NCBI GenBank assembly: GCA_032622095.1
Contig: CP136063.1
Coordinates: 210,474,355-210,538,354 of the forward strand
Direction: 5' to 3'
DNA from: Siphonodentalium dalli
Lineage: Eukaryota > Mollusca > Scaphopoda > Gadilida > Siphonodentaliidae
DNA length: 64,000 bases
Position 1 is the stretch's first letter. Every line of letters begins with the position of its first letter. Shown piece after piece: positions 38,545 to 48,290 of the stretch. The notes beneath the pieces are model-generated. The model saw only the letters and a list, made by a program, of their open reading frames with translations. It did no database searches and had not been told where the DNA came from. The translations under genes and the position numbers were made by a program.

Positions 38545-40026
38545 TATATATAGGTTTAGACTTTACAACATATTTATCGAATTTCTTTATGTTTCCAACA
38601 AATACAGATGAAGTGCTCAAGTTGAGTTCAAATTTACCCAACAATTCATCTACGAACTTCAATAATGTTTCTGTAAAAAATTTTAAACGAACAATAAATG
38701 AAACATTTGACCCACTGACCGATATTTTCAATCTTTCCTTCACACAAGGTGTTGTACCAGAGAAAATGAAAATTTCAAAAATCATGCCAATCTATAAAAA
38801 CAGCGATCGCAATCGAATTGAGAATTACAGTCCCATTAGCATTTTACCAGCATTCAAAATGCTGGAAAAACTAATGCATCAGCGGCTATCATCTTTTTTG
38901 ACTAAACACCATATTACTACACGAAAACCAATATGATTTTCGCAAAAACCACTCTACTATCCACCCCCTGATTCACCTTCTTGAAGAGGTTGCGAATAGC
39001 AACAACAACAAAACTCGTGACTCAACATTGTCTGTCTTCATAGACCTATCAAAGGCATTTGACACAATTAATCATGATATTTTACTCCACAAACTAAAGC
39101 ACAATGGTATACGCGGCATAGCAAACGAATGGTATAAAAGCTACCTATCGGAACGAAAACAGTATGTTAACATGAACGGGGTAAACTCCGGGATGTTAAC
39201 AATGAAATACGGTGTGCCACAAGAGTTTATTCTTGGACTTTTGTTATTTTTGATTTATGTTAATGACATGCCGAAATGTACGTCCATTAAACTCCTCTTA
39301 TTCGCCGATGACACTACTCTGTGTGCATCTGGCAATAACTGTCTCAAAGTGCAGAATACAATTAACGGAGAACTAGAAAAACTGTTTAGATGGTGTTGTA
39401 GCAATAGTCTATCAAATAATGAGTCAAAGAGTAAATACATGCTCATACACCCCCAAAACAACGACTCAAAATGGAACGATATTAGGATACAACTGAATCA
39501 TAAAGAACTCACCCGTGTTGGAAACCAATACAAAGAAAAATTTCGCAAATTTCTCGGGGTGATCATAAACGAGAACCTCACATTCAAGTATCATATATCC
39601 ATGATGACAAAAAAAAAAATTCATGCCACATACTGCTTAAAAATGGCAAAACGATTTCTCCCAAAAAACGCAATCAAAACCCTTTATTTCGCTCTCATTC
39701 ATAGTCATCTCATGTACGGCTTAATAATATAGGGCCATGCAAATATAACAGGATGATTATTCAAGTTTCAAAAGAAAGCCATACGCATTATATGCAAGAC
39801 GAAATATCGTAGCCATACCGAACCACTTTTTAAGAGGGAAAAGATCCTCAAACTGCATGATGTGCATCATCTCCAAATCGCATTATTTATGTATAATTGG
39901 AAAAATAATTTGGATGTGGAAAGACACATCGAAACAAATAGTATTAGCTATGTAAACACCAACACAGACATAATAGCAAACCCTCCACCCATCGATACTA
40001 ATAATATCAAACTAATTACATCTTGA
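38545..40026 (+). pseudogene. Degenerate non-LTR retrotransposon reverse transcriptase (Jockey/CR1-like)
   Basis: Reverse-transcriptase blocks appear in order: 'SKIMPIYKN' and 'NYSPISILPAFKMLEKLMHQRL' (fingers), 'VFIDLSKAFDTINHDILLHKL' (palm motif A), 'GVPQ' followed by a damaged 'ILG-LLFLIYVNDM', and 'FADDT' (catalytic motif C, about 39,302-39,316). These are followed by thumb and connection sequence, and a 3' domain with 'LQ/FQKKAIRIIC..YRSHTEPLF'. In intact elements this enzyme copies element RNA into a nicked chromosomal site. Damage includes a frameshift near 38,935-38,945 and in-frame stops at 39,730 and about 39,757 where tryptophans are expected. Substitutions are also present in the normally invariant PQGSILGPLLF stretch. 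No endonuclease or ORF1 is upstream: sequence back to 38,450 is short and belongs to the zinc-finger gene's 3' side, so the copy is 5'-truncated. The LINE clade is inferred from motif style only. Confidence 0.85.
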
Positions 40027-40284
40027 TAGATGTGTTAACTTTGCATAACCATATAAATCAACACCAACAATACCATTAATGAAAGAGGTTGCTGATTTGA
40101 TTGGCATTGGTTGACTCATATTATTAACCTTTCTTAAGGAATCAAAAGTGACTTGCCAAGATTTTTGTCAAAATGTTATGAACATATTTTTTGCCAAATG
40201 TGAATTATTTTTGCCATTGCCAAATTGGCAAGTGGCAGCGCGAACCGTTGTGTTACTCCAAATTGTTCCGCTCCGTCGTCCATA
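40027..40284. other. Spacer between the retroelement relic and the saposin duplication
   Basis: About 260 bp of AT-rich sequence with no recognised gene. From roughly 40,250 onward the sequence begins to resemble 46,350-46,440, marking the 3' edge of the saposin-gene duplication. Confidence 0.5.
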
Positions 40285-40454
40285 AGAATGAACAAATTGT
40301 CCAGAAAAAAACCTGATTTATATTAACATCTGAATGATCTGATCCTGGTTTCGTTTGGGTACATCTTTGATTCTTGTAGACACGGTTTGTGTGCTACTAG
40401 TCAAGTGTGTGTTGTCCATAACGTTCTCAATGTGTACATAATCGCTGTCGTTCT

Positions 40455-41697
40455 ACATCAGCAACCGCTTAGTAAACATATCAGAAATATTATTTGGGAC
40501 GCAGTGATTGATATGATCACTGGTAATACAGCAATGAGCCCAATTACGGAAACACACCAGGAAACTAGAAATGGAAAAATAAGAATCTCACATGTCATAT
40601 TTGCAATAACTGGCATCACTATGGCTAGTCCACGGGGAACCGCAGCTACGATAAACATATGTCACACACTATGTCAGTCTGCACCATTTTGATGTTGTAC
40701 AGCTTTGGACCTGGCAGCAAAGCAGAGCATAAACCTATTTCTAAGCAGGTGGTTTCCGGGTTTATTCCTTCCAAGGTATGTCACGATCTGAGGAGTTATC
40801 TTATATATAGCTCTGACGCAAACTCCACGGTGTGACCCCAGTCCTCTGCATACGTTATCCAGCTTCAGTCTCATCTTCGATGTGAATAACTGGGTCCTGA
40901 GTTCGTCCACCATTAGCTGTATGTCCGCCTGACACATTGTTCTGACTGCCAGACATGCGCAGGACCGCGCTACTCTGTCCCAATTGACATTTTCCGATTT
41001 CCACGCAGACCGTATCTGAATCAAATGTATTCTCCATTTCTGTCACGAGCTCGACGATGACGTCATCAACTCCTTCGCGACAAAGCCTCTTTTCTCTAGT
41101 GCCCGAGCGTTCATCACACATGGTGAGTATGGCTTCAGACAGAGTGGCCTCCATCGCCTCGGTTTTAAATAGTTCGCTTAGTGTACTTTCAGACGACCAC
41201 GATACAATCGTAAGTGGGGGAATCGGACCCGACGAGATCGTGGATAGTTTGTTCAGACGATTGCGATGTCACGTGCATTATGATATCGTAGGTTGTTCTA
41301 AAGCATGTGATTGACTACCCTACGACCATTTCCAGCTACGATTTTTACGTACACGCGGCTGAGATTACGTCGCAAGTGGAGGTAACCAAGGATACGCCAC
41401 GATATCGCATCTAAAATCAAACACTGCATGTCTGATATTATTTTTTTACCTACGATTTTGACGTGAGCATGCGCACTCCATCTACCGGTTACTTCCTACG
41501 GCGGAAATCTTTCCACTTACGATTGTATCGTGGTCGTCTGAAAGTACACTTAGAAGACCCATAACCGTACGACACATCGTGCATTCTTGGGATTCCTCTT
41601 GTCTCCACATGAGTGGCTTCCACCGAATTCCTTACCGCCCAGACTGAATATCACAACGCTTCGACGTGTTCAAATGTTTAGCTGTCATGATGTTCAT
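40455..41697 (-). pseudogene. Saposin-B-domain gene, inactivated paralogue of the copy at 46.6-47.5 kb
   Basis: On the minus strand this matches the intact copy along its length. It starts with M-N-I-M-T-A-K-H-L at 41,697, keeps the first saposin domain's later part (C-x11-C-x24-C-x5-C around 'REKRLCREGVDDVI'), a second domain ('MVDELRTQLFTSKMRLKLDNVCRG'), and a hydrophobic C-terminal tail in another frame (about 40,455-40,660). It is dead by several lesions: a frameshift shortly after the start, a 369-bp MITE inserted in the first domain (41,181-41,549), a frameshift between the domains (about 40,860-41,020) and one after the second domain. Homology extends into both flanks (about 40,285 to beyond 41,760), so this was a DNA-level duplication and not a retrocopy. 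A second MITE sits in its 5' flank. Confidence 0.85.
41181..41549. mobile_element. 369-bp MITE with 37-bp perfect TIRs and TTA duplication (PIF/Harbinger-like)
   Basis: The first 37 bases (starting GTGTACTTTCAGACGACCAC) are the exact reverse complement of the last 37. TTA flanks both sides (41,178-41,180 and 41,550-41,552). The intact saposin paralogue has a single uninterrupted TTA at the matching place (about 47,369-47,371), confirming the insertion and its boundaries. A three-base TWA duplication is characteristic of the PIF/Harbinger superfamily. There is no transposase. Identical TIRs suggest a fairly recent insertion. Confidence 0.9.
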
Positions 41698-41767
41698 GTA
41701 GTACTGTCGATATTATCATTTCCTCTTCTTTATAACAGAGCACTACTCGTAAACAGCACTCAGGTGA

Positions 41768-42092
41768 CCAAACTCCATGCAGAGTTATCTCCCATCGCTC
41801 CGCTGAGATACCACTGCCATAAGGACATTAAATGGTAAGGATTTCTTACGTGTTTTATGTCTTATGTTTTAGGATTAAAATTGTCTATATCTGGCTCAGT
41901 TGTTCTTATCAATACCGAAAGAATTACCGTTATTGCAAACTTAAAAAAAAATTTGGTGGTCAAAACAAGAAAATGGGTGACTAAATATAGTTCCGCGACG
42001 ATATGTAAAAATAAATTTATCGTCTGCAAAGTACCATCCTTGTGGCAGTGCTATATCGCAGTGATAACGTAGAGGGCACTGTATGGAGTTTG
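41768..42092. mobile_element. 325-bp MITE with 8-bp target duplication (hAT-like)
   Basis: The left end (CCAAACTCCATGCAG) and the reverse complement of the right end (CAAACTCCATACAG) are inverted repeats, and weaker complementarity (for example CACTGCCATAAGGA against CACTGCCACAAGGA) extends over about 80 bp. The flanks TCAGGTGA (41,760-41,767) and TCATGTGA (42,093-42,100) are an eight-base duplication with one change. The intact paralogue has a single TCATGTGA at about 47,652-47,659, continuing into TGTGCAGATTGTCG in both copies, so the empty site is present in this window. Eight-base duplications fit hAT elements. There is no transposase. Confidence 0.75.
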
Positions 42093-42243
42093 TCATGTGA
42101 TGTGCAGATTGTCGGGTAAATCCCGAGTATAAATCTACATTGACGGTCCCGCCAAACCTGGTATAATGGGAAATTTGCGGTCATTCAGATAATTAGATGA
42201 GATAAACAAGAAATCCAAAAAACATTGGCTATTGGTTACAGTT

Positions 42244-42322
42244 TGACCCGGAATTATTATTTTCGCAGTTTTGTCGACACTTTTCAAATGTGCCGTGCTA
42301 TCAAAATGAGCCAAAATTCTAC
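42244..42322 (-). repeat. Inverted fragment related to the 732-bp satellite monomer
   Basis: The reverse complement of satellite positions 461-544 aligns with 42,244-42,322. Shared blocks in order are GACCCGGAA, TTTTCGCAGTTTTGTCGACA, TTTCAAATG, CGTGC, ATCAAAATGAGC and AAAATTCTA. Divergence is far higher than between satellite monomers. Similarity fades on both sides. This is therefore an old satellite fragment or a piece of the element from which the satellite monomer was built. Confidence 0.75.
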
Positions 42323-42730
42323 GAAAAAGAGCGATTTCTCAGATAACAATAAAACTTTCGGTTTAAAATGGCCAGAAAATCCAAATCAGTCAACACTTTT
42401 TCACTATTATGTAGAGATATCGTATGGTGTAGTAATATTAACATAAACAATGTTGGCATATAAGTTAGACACAGGGCTCGCCTTACCAAAATATTAGCCA
42501 GTATTAAGTAATGACTGGATACTGAATGGATTATTCATAATATTAGGTTCTATACTGTAGTCTAGGCTATAGCATATAGTATAGTTGCTTCACAAAAAAT
42601 AATATATTGTGAATTTGTGTCAGTCACGTAAGTCATAACTTAATAAATCGTGTCTCGATAAATACTAAAATCGCATATAAAGCCAATGACCAAAGATATC
42701 GTTTGATGATCTCACGCTCACCAGTGTTCA

Positions 42731-42746
42731 TCAATCAATCAATCAA
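42731..42746. repeat. (TCAA)n tract next to a SINE/LINE-like tail
   Basis: Four tandem TCAA units are followed by 'TGTTTATTTTTTGGA', the kind of short simple-repeat end seen on the 3' tails of many SINEs and LINEs. No promoter boxes were identified nearby. Confidence 0.5.
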
Positions 42747-42930
42747 TGTTTATTTTTTGGATATCTTGAAATACAGTTTGTTTATATTATGGTAAAATTA
42801 CAACTACTTTCGCTTTCACTTAAATGAACAGAGATCGAATTGTGTGTGTTCATCTCTAACTTCCGGTCGGTCGCAGCTAAAGTCCAGACACAAATAGTTT
42901 TACTATTTTAGTGTTTTTGATATAGTTTCT

Positions 42931-43399
42931 TTTAACGGTACTCAATCCGATTAAGCACCCCTAAATTACTATTTCTTTGGCTTCAGGGGTAAAAAATATT
43001 TGATTCGAGTCGAGGAACCCATCCATCAAAGCTCAGAGTTATTAAATTTAGATTTTTGAAGTTTGTAATTTTCTCGAATTGTGTACTAATAATTGCCCCT
43101 AAATTTGTAATTTTCTCGAGATGTGTACTAATAATTTCCACAGAAACACTTATTCAAACAGACGAAGATGGTTAACTGTAAAATAAAGTGTATTAATAAC
43201 GCAATTTTGACTGAGACCATCCGTTTGACGGCGTGTTTCTGGGCCAGAAAGAATAGAAATAACAAAACTTCAAAAATTGATATCTGATCACTCTGAGCGT
43301 TGATAGGTAGGTTCCTCGACTCGAATCAATTATTTGTTATCCCCGAAGCCAGAGAAATAGTAATCTATGAGGGCCTGATCGGATTGAGTACCTTTAAAC
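42931..43399. mobile_element. 469-bp MITE, second GGTACTC-family member, TTAA-flanked
   Basis: The first 165 bp or so (GGTACTCAATCCGATTAAGC onward) recur in inverted orientation at about 43,255-43,398, giving long imperfect terminal inverted repeats. The left half also aligns with the MITE at 37,461. TTAA sits at both ends (42,932-42,935 and 43,394-43,397), as expected for a TTAA target duplication. The arms also contain an internal direct duplication near 43,065-43,140 ('TTTGTAATTTTCTCGA' twice). No protein is encoded. Confidence 0.75.
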
Positions 43400-43990
43400 A
43401 GCTGAAAATGACACAACACTACTGGGACATTTTAGACCAATGAAGTTTGAAATTGTTCTCATTTTGTGATTTCCAACAGGTAATTAGTGTAAAAAAACAA
43501 CATATTTTTAGACCAATAGTGGCATATTTTTATACTTTTCCAAATTTTCTCTGAAATAGCCATCAGTTGAAAATATTACAAATTTAGGGGTGTCAGATTG
43601 GACTTTCGGAATATTTTGACATTTTCGGGTACATCTACCAGTTGGATAGTTTCAATACAGTGGGTACATATTGTACATCGTCAACATAGAGGTGTTTGGT
43701 CTGGTTCAGAAGCCTGTGGGATGCAGTTGGTATTTTTTACCCTCTAGCCACGTCCTACTCGGAATTGTCAACATTTTGAGATGCAGTCTGACACAACATC
43801 TCTCGAAATAGTTTTCTTAGTATTTATTGTGGTTTAAACTTTATAGACCACAAACTCTTAATTTAGGTCCTGTTTTTGGACTGTTAGGGCCATCAGTGTC
43901 TTCGGGTGTCTAAAACTGCTCTTGGACCACATCCCCGGATTTATCTCTAATTTTCATTTCTGATCGACGAATCCTTTGAAATCGAAAGCT
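43400..43990. other. Intergenic sequence without recognisable genes
   Basis: AT-rich sequence with the phrase 'TTTTAGACCAAT' twice (about 43,430 and 43,520), suggesting small internal duplication. I see no exon, RNA gene or transposon terminus. Confidence 0.5.
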
Positions 43991-44158
43991 AAGCTTAATG
44001 CACCTGCGATGCCTACATATTGGTGTAAAAATGAAATTATGTCACAAAGTATTAAAGGCATCAGTAAAACGTCACGCAAAGACTTGGCGCTACAACGGAA
44101 AGGATAGCCTGAGAGAGGCAGTCAAAGAAGTACCTCCATATGGTACTATTACACAGTA

Positions 44159-44220
44159 TACGTGCGCACAGTGTTCAAGGAGTTTCAAAACGAGAGGTAA
44201 TATGAGGTATGGTATATCTT
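44159..44220 (+). pseudogene. Possible C2H2 zinc-finger half-exon
   Basis: After an acceptor-like ACACAG, the frame at 44,159-44,208 reads Y-T-C-A-Q-C-S-R-S-F-K-T-R-G-N-M-R-Y. This matches the first half of a C2H2 finger (C-x2-C, conserved F, and a basic helix), but the histidines are missing: the next codons are G-I-S-S-K. A donor-like G|GTATAT at 44,211 could move the histidines to another exon, or the finger is dead. It lies within a 109-codon open frame with no other recognisable domain. It may derive from the same gene family as the four-finger gene at 38 kb. Confidence 0.3.
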
Positions 44221-44413
44221 CGAAAACAGCCTGTGCACGAAATATGACATATATAACTGTTACACCAATCATGCCAACCCCAAATTATGTCTGGCACTCT
44301 CTGACCTATCGGAATCATGTCGGCTGACATTCGAGTCCACCCCAACATATGTCCGACACTCTGGCCTGGTGGGTGGATCCCCGTTTTGGGCGATTTGTTT
44401 GTTTGCATAACAC

Positions 44414-44625
44414 CACCCCCCCCCCCCCCCGCTGAAAGTGGGAAAATATTCGGATCTTGCACTAAAAACAGCACAATTTACACTTAATATCGATTGTAAA
44501 ACTAAACTAGCGTTGTTGTTGTTGATGATGATGATGTTGGCGATGACGAAGATGATGATGATGATAATAATTGTGATGATAATGGTGATGATGATGACGA
44601 TGTTGATGATGACGATGATGTATAC
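44414..44625. repeat. Poly-C run and (GAT)n-rich microsatellite
   Basis: A C homopolymer lies at about 44,414-44,430, and a degenerate GAT/GAC triplet repeat at about 44,521-44,625. The long isoleucine-rich (minus) and methionine-rich (plus) frames across it are translation of ATC/ATG triplets and are not genes. Confidence 0.9.
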
Positions 44626-44839
44626 ACTGATGATCATACAGCATTATTATATGTAAATAGTGTAAATATGTTTGGCAACTCTAATGCGTGTTAACTCACG
44701 ATTCAGTTCATTAAAGCATACTTGACATTCCCAAAATGTTGTCCGTCTAAAATGTCCAACTCCCCTTGATTCTGACATGAAAGTTTCCAGTTGTTTTGAC
44801 CAAAGTACGGGAGTGACACCCAGTGTTCTTGGCAAGTGG

Positions 44840-46430
44840 TAGAATAATTGGAATAGACTTGTTATGCTTTATAATATACTTTAATATTATGCTTCATAAT
44901 TGTTTACATTTCTCTGACTCATTCTTCTGCACACGCGCATACATGTAAATATTAACGAACGTCCGACCATTTTACACGTGTCCTCGTTGTATCGTTTTCT
45001 ATTCTTCTGCTTCTGTTGACTATCCATTTAAGTCATTTAAGAGATTTCACTCGAGTTTAGACCAGTTCTTTACTCCATGTCGTCACATCCTTTTTGTGGA
45101 TTCTGAAGCTTTGTTTCACTTTTAAGAATTTCACTTTTTTGCCGGTAAGAGTTATCGTTCGCTGAGAGATTGCGGCACATTGTGAGAACGAAACACACTG
45201 ACACATGTCTACAAGAATTCAAAATCAGGTCTACACAAGAATTCGAGAAGAATACAAGAACCCGGGTCCTATGTTAAAGAAAATGGCTGTCTGAGGCACA
45301 ACAGTATATCAAGTGACGCTTTGTCGTGTTACAATCGGGGTCTATTGCTAGGATCAAAATATATTTTAGCCCTTTTTATACTAGATAATCATTGGAGCTG
45401 ATAGTTATTCCGTAGGAAGTGTTCAGATAATAAATTCAAACGACCAGTCTGACCATTTCAAACCCATTGCTAAAAATCAATCAACCCCTGCGTTATCTAT
45501 TAGTCTGCCTGTCGTCTGCTTTAATCACATGAACATCCCTCCAAATGAATACTAGACCATTCAAATGTAGAATTTTATAACTGAATGGGAAAATACATTC
45601 GCTAAAGAAAGGGTTAATGCGCGATATACTTGTATTGACATTTCATCTTCATATATTTTATAAACATAATGTGCTTTAATGTTTTATAAACATGTATGTA
45701 TTATAAACATAATGGTTTTTTTTATGAGGTTTGGAATGTATTATAAACATAATGGGTTTTTATGAGGTTTGAAATGTATTATAAACATTATTATTTTTTC
45801 TCCCTTCGTTGAGGTTAGGCAAAAGGCCGTTAAAATGACAACATAAAAAATAATGGTACATTTCCTTAACAACATTAGTTTGCCCTACCAGCATCATATT
45901 AATTCAACAGGACAGACCATCACCATAACACATTGGCAGGATCATTTATGCAGACTGAATCAGTATATTTTGGTATGAACAAAGTTCGTTCAGTTTAGCT
46001 CACTTCTGGGCAATAAAGTTCAAACAGCTGGAAAATTACTATGACTTCGGTTAGGATATTCGAGTAAGTAGGGTCTATATAGGTTTTTTACGCTCGAGTA
46101 AATAAGGCGGTCGATGTGTCTCTAAACTTCAATAATCTCCTCGCGAGTTCTATGTTTTTATTCCTGCCAAAATTTGCACATGAAATTACATAAGAACATG
46201 AAGAATATTCCATAATTATTCTCATTGGTACCAAATTACTTTAAAACATTTGAGGTAAAATGAGTCAAATCCGTTTACTATTTATCTGGTTTCTTGTGGA
46301 CATTTTGTCGGGATTCATCTTGATTTCGTTCCGTGTTTCTCCAGAAAACTAGTTTCCAACTTGTTCCGCATCGGTATCCACAAAAAAAGCCATAACCATG
46401 TCTTCACGAAAACCAAGTGAACGCAAGAAC
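44840..46430. other. Intergenic sequence without recognisable genes, with a short tandem repeat
   Basis: No supported gene. At about 45,690-45,790 a unit of roughly 45 bp containing TTATAAACATAATGG, poly-T and ATGAGGTTTG occurs three times. From about 46,350 the sequence resembles 40,250-40,450, the other side of the saposin duplication. Confidence 0.6.
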
Positions 46431-46587
46431 AAACAAATTGCCCGAAGAAACCTGATTTATATTAACATCTGATACTGGTTTCGTGGGTATTTCTTTGATT
46501 CTTGTAGACACGGTTCGTGTTTCTTTGTGCGCTATTCGTCAAGTGTGTGTTGTGTGTCTTTCTCACAGTCTGCGACGTCGTTGTACA

Positions 46588-47514
46588 TCACAGTGTCACG
46601 CATCCTTGAAAATATATCCCTAGCAACATGCCGTAAAATGCGATTGGAAGGTACATAACAACTTGATACATGGTCCATATTATGTTAAAACACGTGTCAG
46701 ATAGAACTGGAAAAATAAGAAACACGCATACGTTATCTGCCAAAGCTACAATATTCTGAATTGCTCTTAGTATGTCCACAAAAGGCCGGACAACTACGTA
46801 TAGTAGACCACAAAGTATGCCATTAGAAGATCTCACATCTCTGCTAGTCTGCACCGACTTGATGTTGTACATCCCTCGACCTGACCACAAAGCAGAGCAA
46901 TAACCTATTTCTAAGCATGTGGTTTCCGGGTTTATTCCTTCCACAAGGTATGTTACGATCTGAGGAGTTATCTTATATATAGCTCTGACGCAAGCTCCAC
47001 GATGTGACATCAGTCCTCTGCATGTTTTATCTAGGTTCAGTCTCATCTTCATTGTGAATAACGAGGTCCCGAGTTCGTCCACCATTAGCTTTATGTCCGC
47101 ATCACATTGTTCGCAGTCTGTCGCTTCATTCCAACTGCCAGACATGGGCAGGACCGCGCTGCTCTGTCCCATTTGACATTTTCCGATTTCCACACAGGCA
47201 GTATCTGGATCAAATGTTTTTTCAATTTCTGTCACGAGTTTGGCGATGACATCATCAACTCCTTCGTGACAAAGCCTTTTTTCTCTAGTGCCCGAGCGTC
47301 CATCACACATGGCGATTATGGCCTCAGACAGAGCGGCCTCCGTCGCCTCGGTTTTAAATTGTTCGCTTACATGACCCATAACCGTACGACACATCGTGCA
47401 TTCTTGGGGTTTCTCTTGTCTCCACTGATGAGTGGCTTCCACCGGATTCCATACCCCCAGACTGAATATTACCACGAACGACGTGAACAAATGTTTAGCT
47501 GTCATGATGTTCAT
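46588..47514 (-). CDS. Secreted/membrane protein with two saposin B domains and a hydrophobic C-terminal tail
   Basis: A single uninterrupted 308-codon frame. Residues 1-27 form a signal peptide (charged start, core F-T-S-F-V-V-I-F-S-L-G-V). Two saposin B domains follow with the classic six-cysteine pattern: C39, C42, C70, C82, C107, C113, and C134, C137, C165, C175, C200, C206 (C-x2-C, then a gap of 27, and a final C-x5-C in both). Saposin-like domains form disulphide-locked helical bundles that bind or perturb lipids, in lysosomes or secretions. Residues about 232-302 contain two or three very hydrophobic stretches, which is unusual for this family and suggests membrane anchoring or a degenerate extra module; the paralogue at 40.5 kb has a similar tail. 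The exact lipid target and function cannot be inferred. The first ATG is chosen because it gives the signal peptide and is shared with the paralogue. An unspliced frame suggests one coding exon. Confidence 0.85.
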   Translation of the reverse strand: MNIMTAKHLFTSFVVIFSLGVWNPVEATHQWRQEKPQECTMCRTVMGHVSEQFKTEATEAALSEAIIAMCDGRSGTREKRLCHEGVDDVIAKLVTEIEKTFDPDTACVEIGKCQMGQSSAVLPMSGSWNEATDCEQCDADIKLMVDELGTSLFTMKMRLNLDKTCRGLMSHRGACVRAIYKITPQIVTYLVEGINPETTCLEIGYCSALWSGRGMYNIKSVQTSRDVRSSNGILCGLLYVVVRPFVDILRAIQNIVALADNVCVFLIFPVLSDTCFNIIWTMYQVVMYLPIAFYGMLLGIYFQGCVTL

Positions 47515-47530
47515 GTAGTACTGTCGATAT

Positions 47531-47600
47531 ATAATTGTAAAACTTTGAGCGCTTTGGGCATCATGGGAAAGGCGCTTTACAAATGCTATACATTATTATT
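47531..47600. mobile_element. 70-bp SINE/LINE-tail-like insertion upstream of the saposin gene
   Basis: The paralogue at 41,701-41,720 reads continuously through GATATTATCATTT. Here 70 bp intervene after GATAT, ending in an (ATT)n tract, with ATAT repeated on each side (47,527-47,530 and 47,601-47,604). The inserted text contains 'GAGCGCTTTGGGCATCATGG' and 'GGCGCTTTACAAATGCTATA', resembling the 3' tails of invertebrate CR1/L2-mobilised SINEs, but it has no A or B box, so it is probably a severely truncated copy. Confidence 0.6.
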
Positions 47601-47618
47601 ATATTATCATTTCCTCTT

Positions 47619-47625
47619 CTTTATA
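47619..47625 (-). promoter_or_regulatory. TATA-like motif upstream of the saposin gene
   Basis: On the minus strand the sequence reads TATAAAG, about 105 bp before the start codon. It is conserved in the paralogue (41,728-41,734), where it lies only 31-37 bp before the equivalent ATG. The SINE-tail-like insertion accounts for the difference. Conservation in both copies is suggestive, but use as a core promoter is inference. Confidence 0.3.
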
Positions 47626-48290
47626 CCCGACCACTAAATGTGAGCAGCACTCATGTGATGTGCAGATTGTCGTGATTTGATTTTTATTAGCGGGATTAAG
47701 TTAACTCCATATACGCAGTTTAACAAGACCACTTGAATTCAATATTGTGTTGTGAACGGAAACTGCAACGCCGGATTAGTCGTCTCCAGTTTAAAGTCCG
47801 CCATAAGCGACTAATGGAAGCGGTCTCGTACGTAAACAAGCATCTTGCTGTCCCAATATCCTAGCTGTTTACGTACGGGCAGAATTGGACTATTGAAAAC
47901 ACTTTCAATTCACCGACAAATGATCGGTAACCAAGGACACACCATATGCACTCTAGGTAAATTCGCCCTGGGGACAATTGACTCACCAAAATGGTAACCC
48001 TCCTGAATTCCTGAATTTACATCTTTATCGAGACCTCCAAGCAACAAGTGACTAAGGTGTTGTTAGGACTTGTACAATCAGAATCGAAGAAAATGAAAGA
48101 GAAAATTAGAGAGGTACAGTTATAAGTTCTTATGTGTCACCAGCCTTTTGTAAAGTTTAAAAAAAATATCTGATAAATTCATTTGGCAAAGAAGCAATAC
48201 ATGTTTGATAAAACTTACAGTGTACAATTATATTGTTTTAATCTTCATTAAAATAGAAATGTAGAAAATTACTGCCATGGTTGTTTCCAG

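Noticed and set aside
39028-39732. Functional reverse transcriptase gene
   Set aside because: The frame is closed by stops where tryptophans belong, is shifted from its N-terminal part, and has changes in otherwise invariant residues. It is annotated as a pseudogene.
41857-42072. 71-codon frame in the upstream MITE as a transposase remnant
   Set aside because: It has no catalytic motif and lies largely within the inverted-repeat arm.
44269-44637. Isoleucine-rich 122-codon minus-strand frame resembling a membrane protein
   Set aside because: It is translation of the (GAT)n microsatellite and a poly-C run.
47107-47637. 176-codon plus-strand frame opposite the saposin gene
   Set aside because: It is the antisense shadow of the saposin coding sequence, with no domain of its own.
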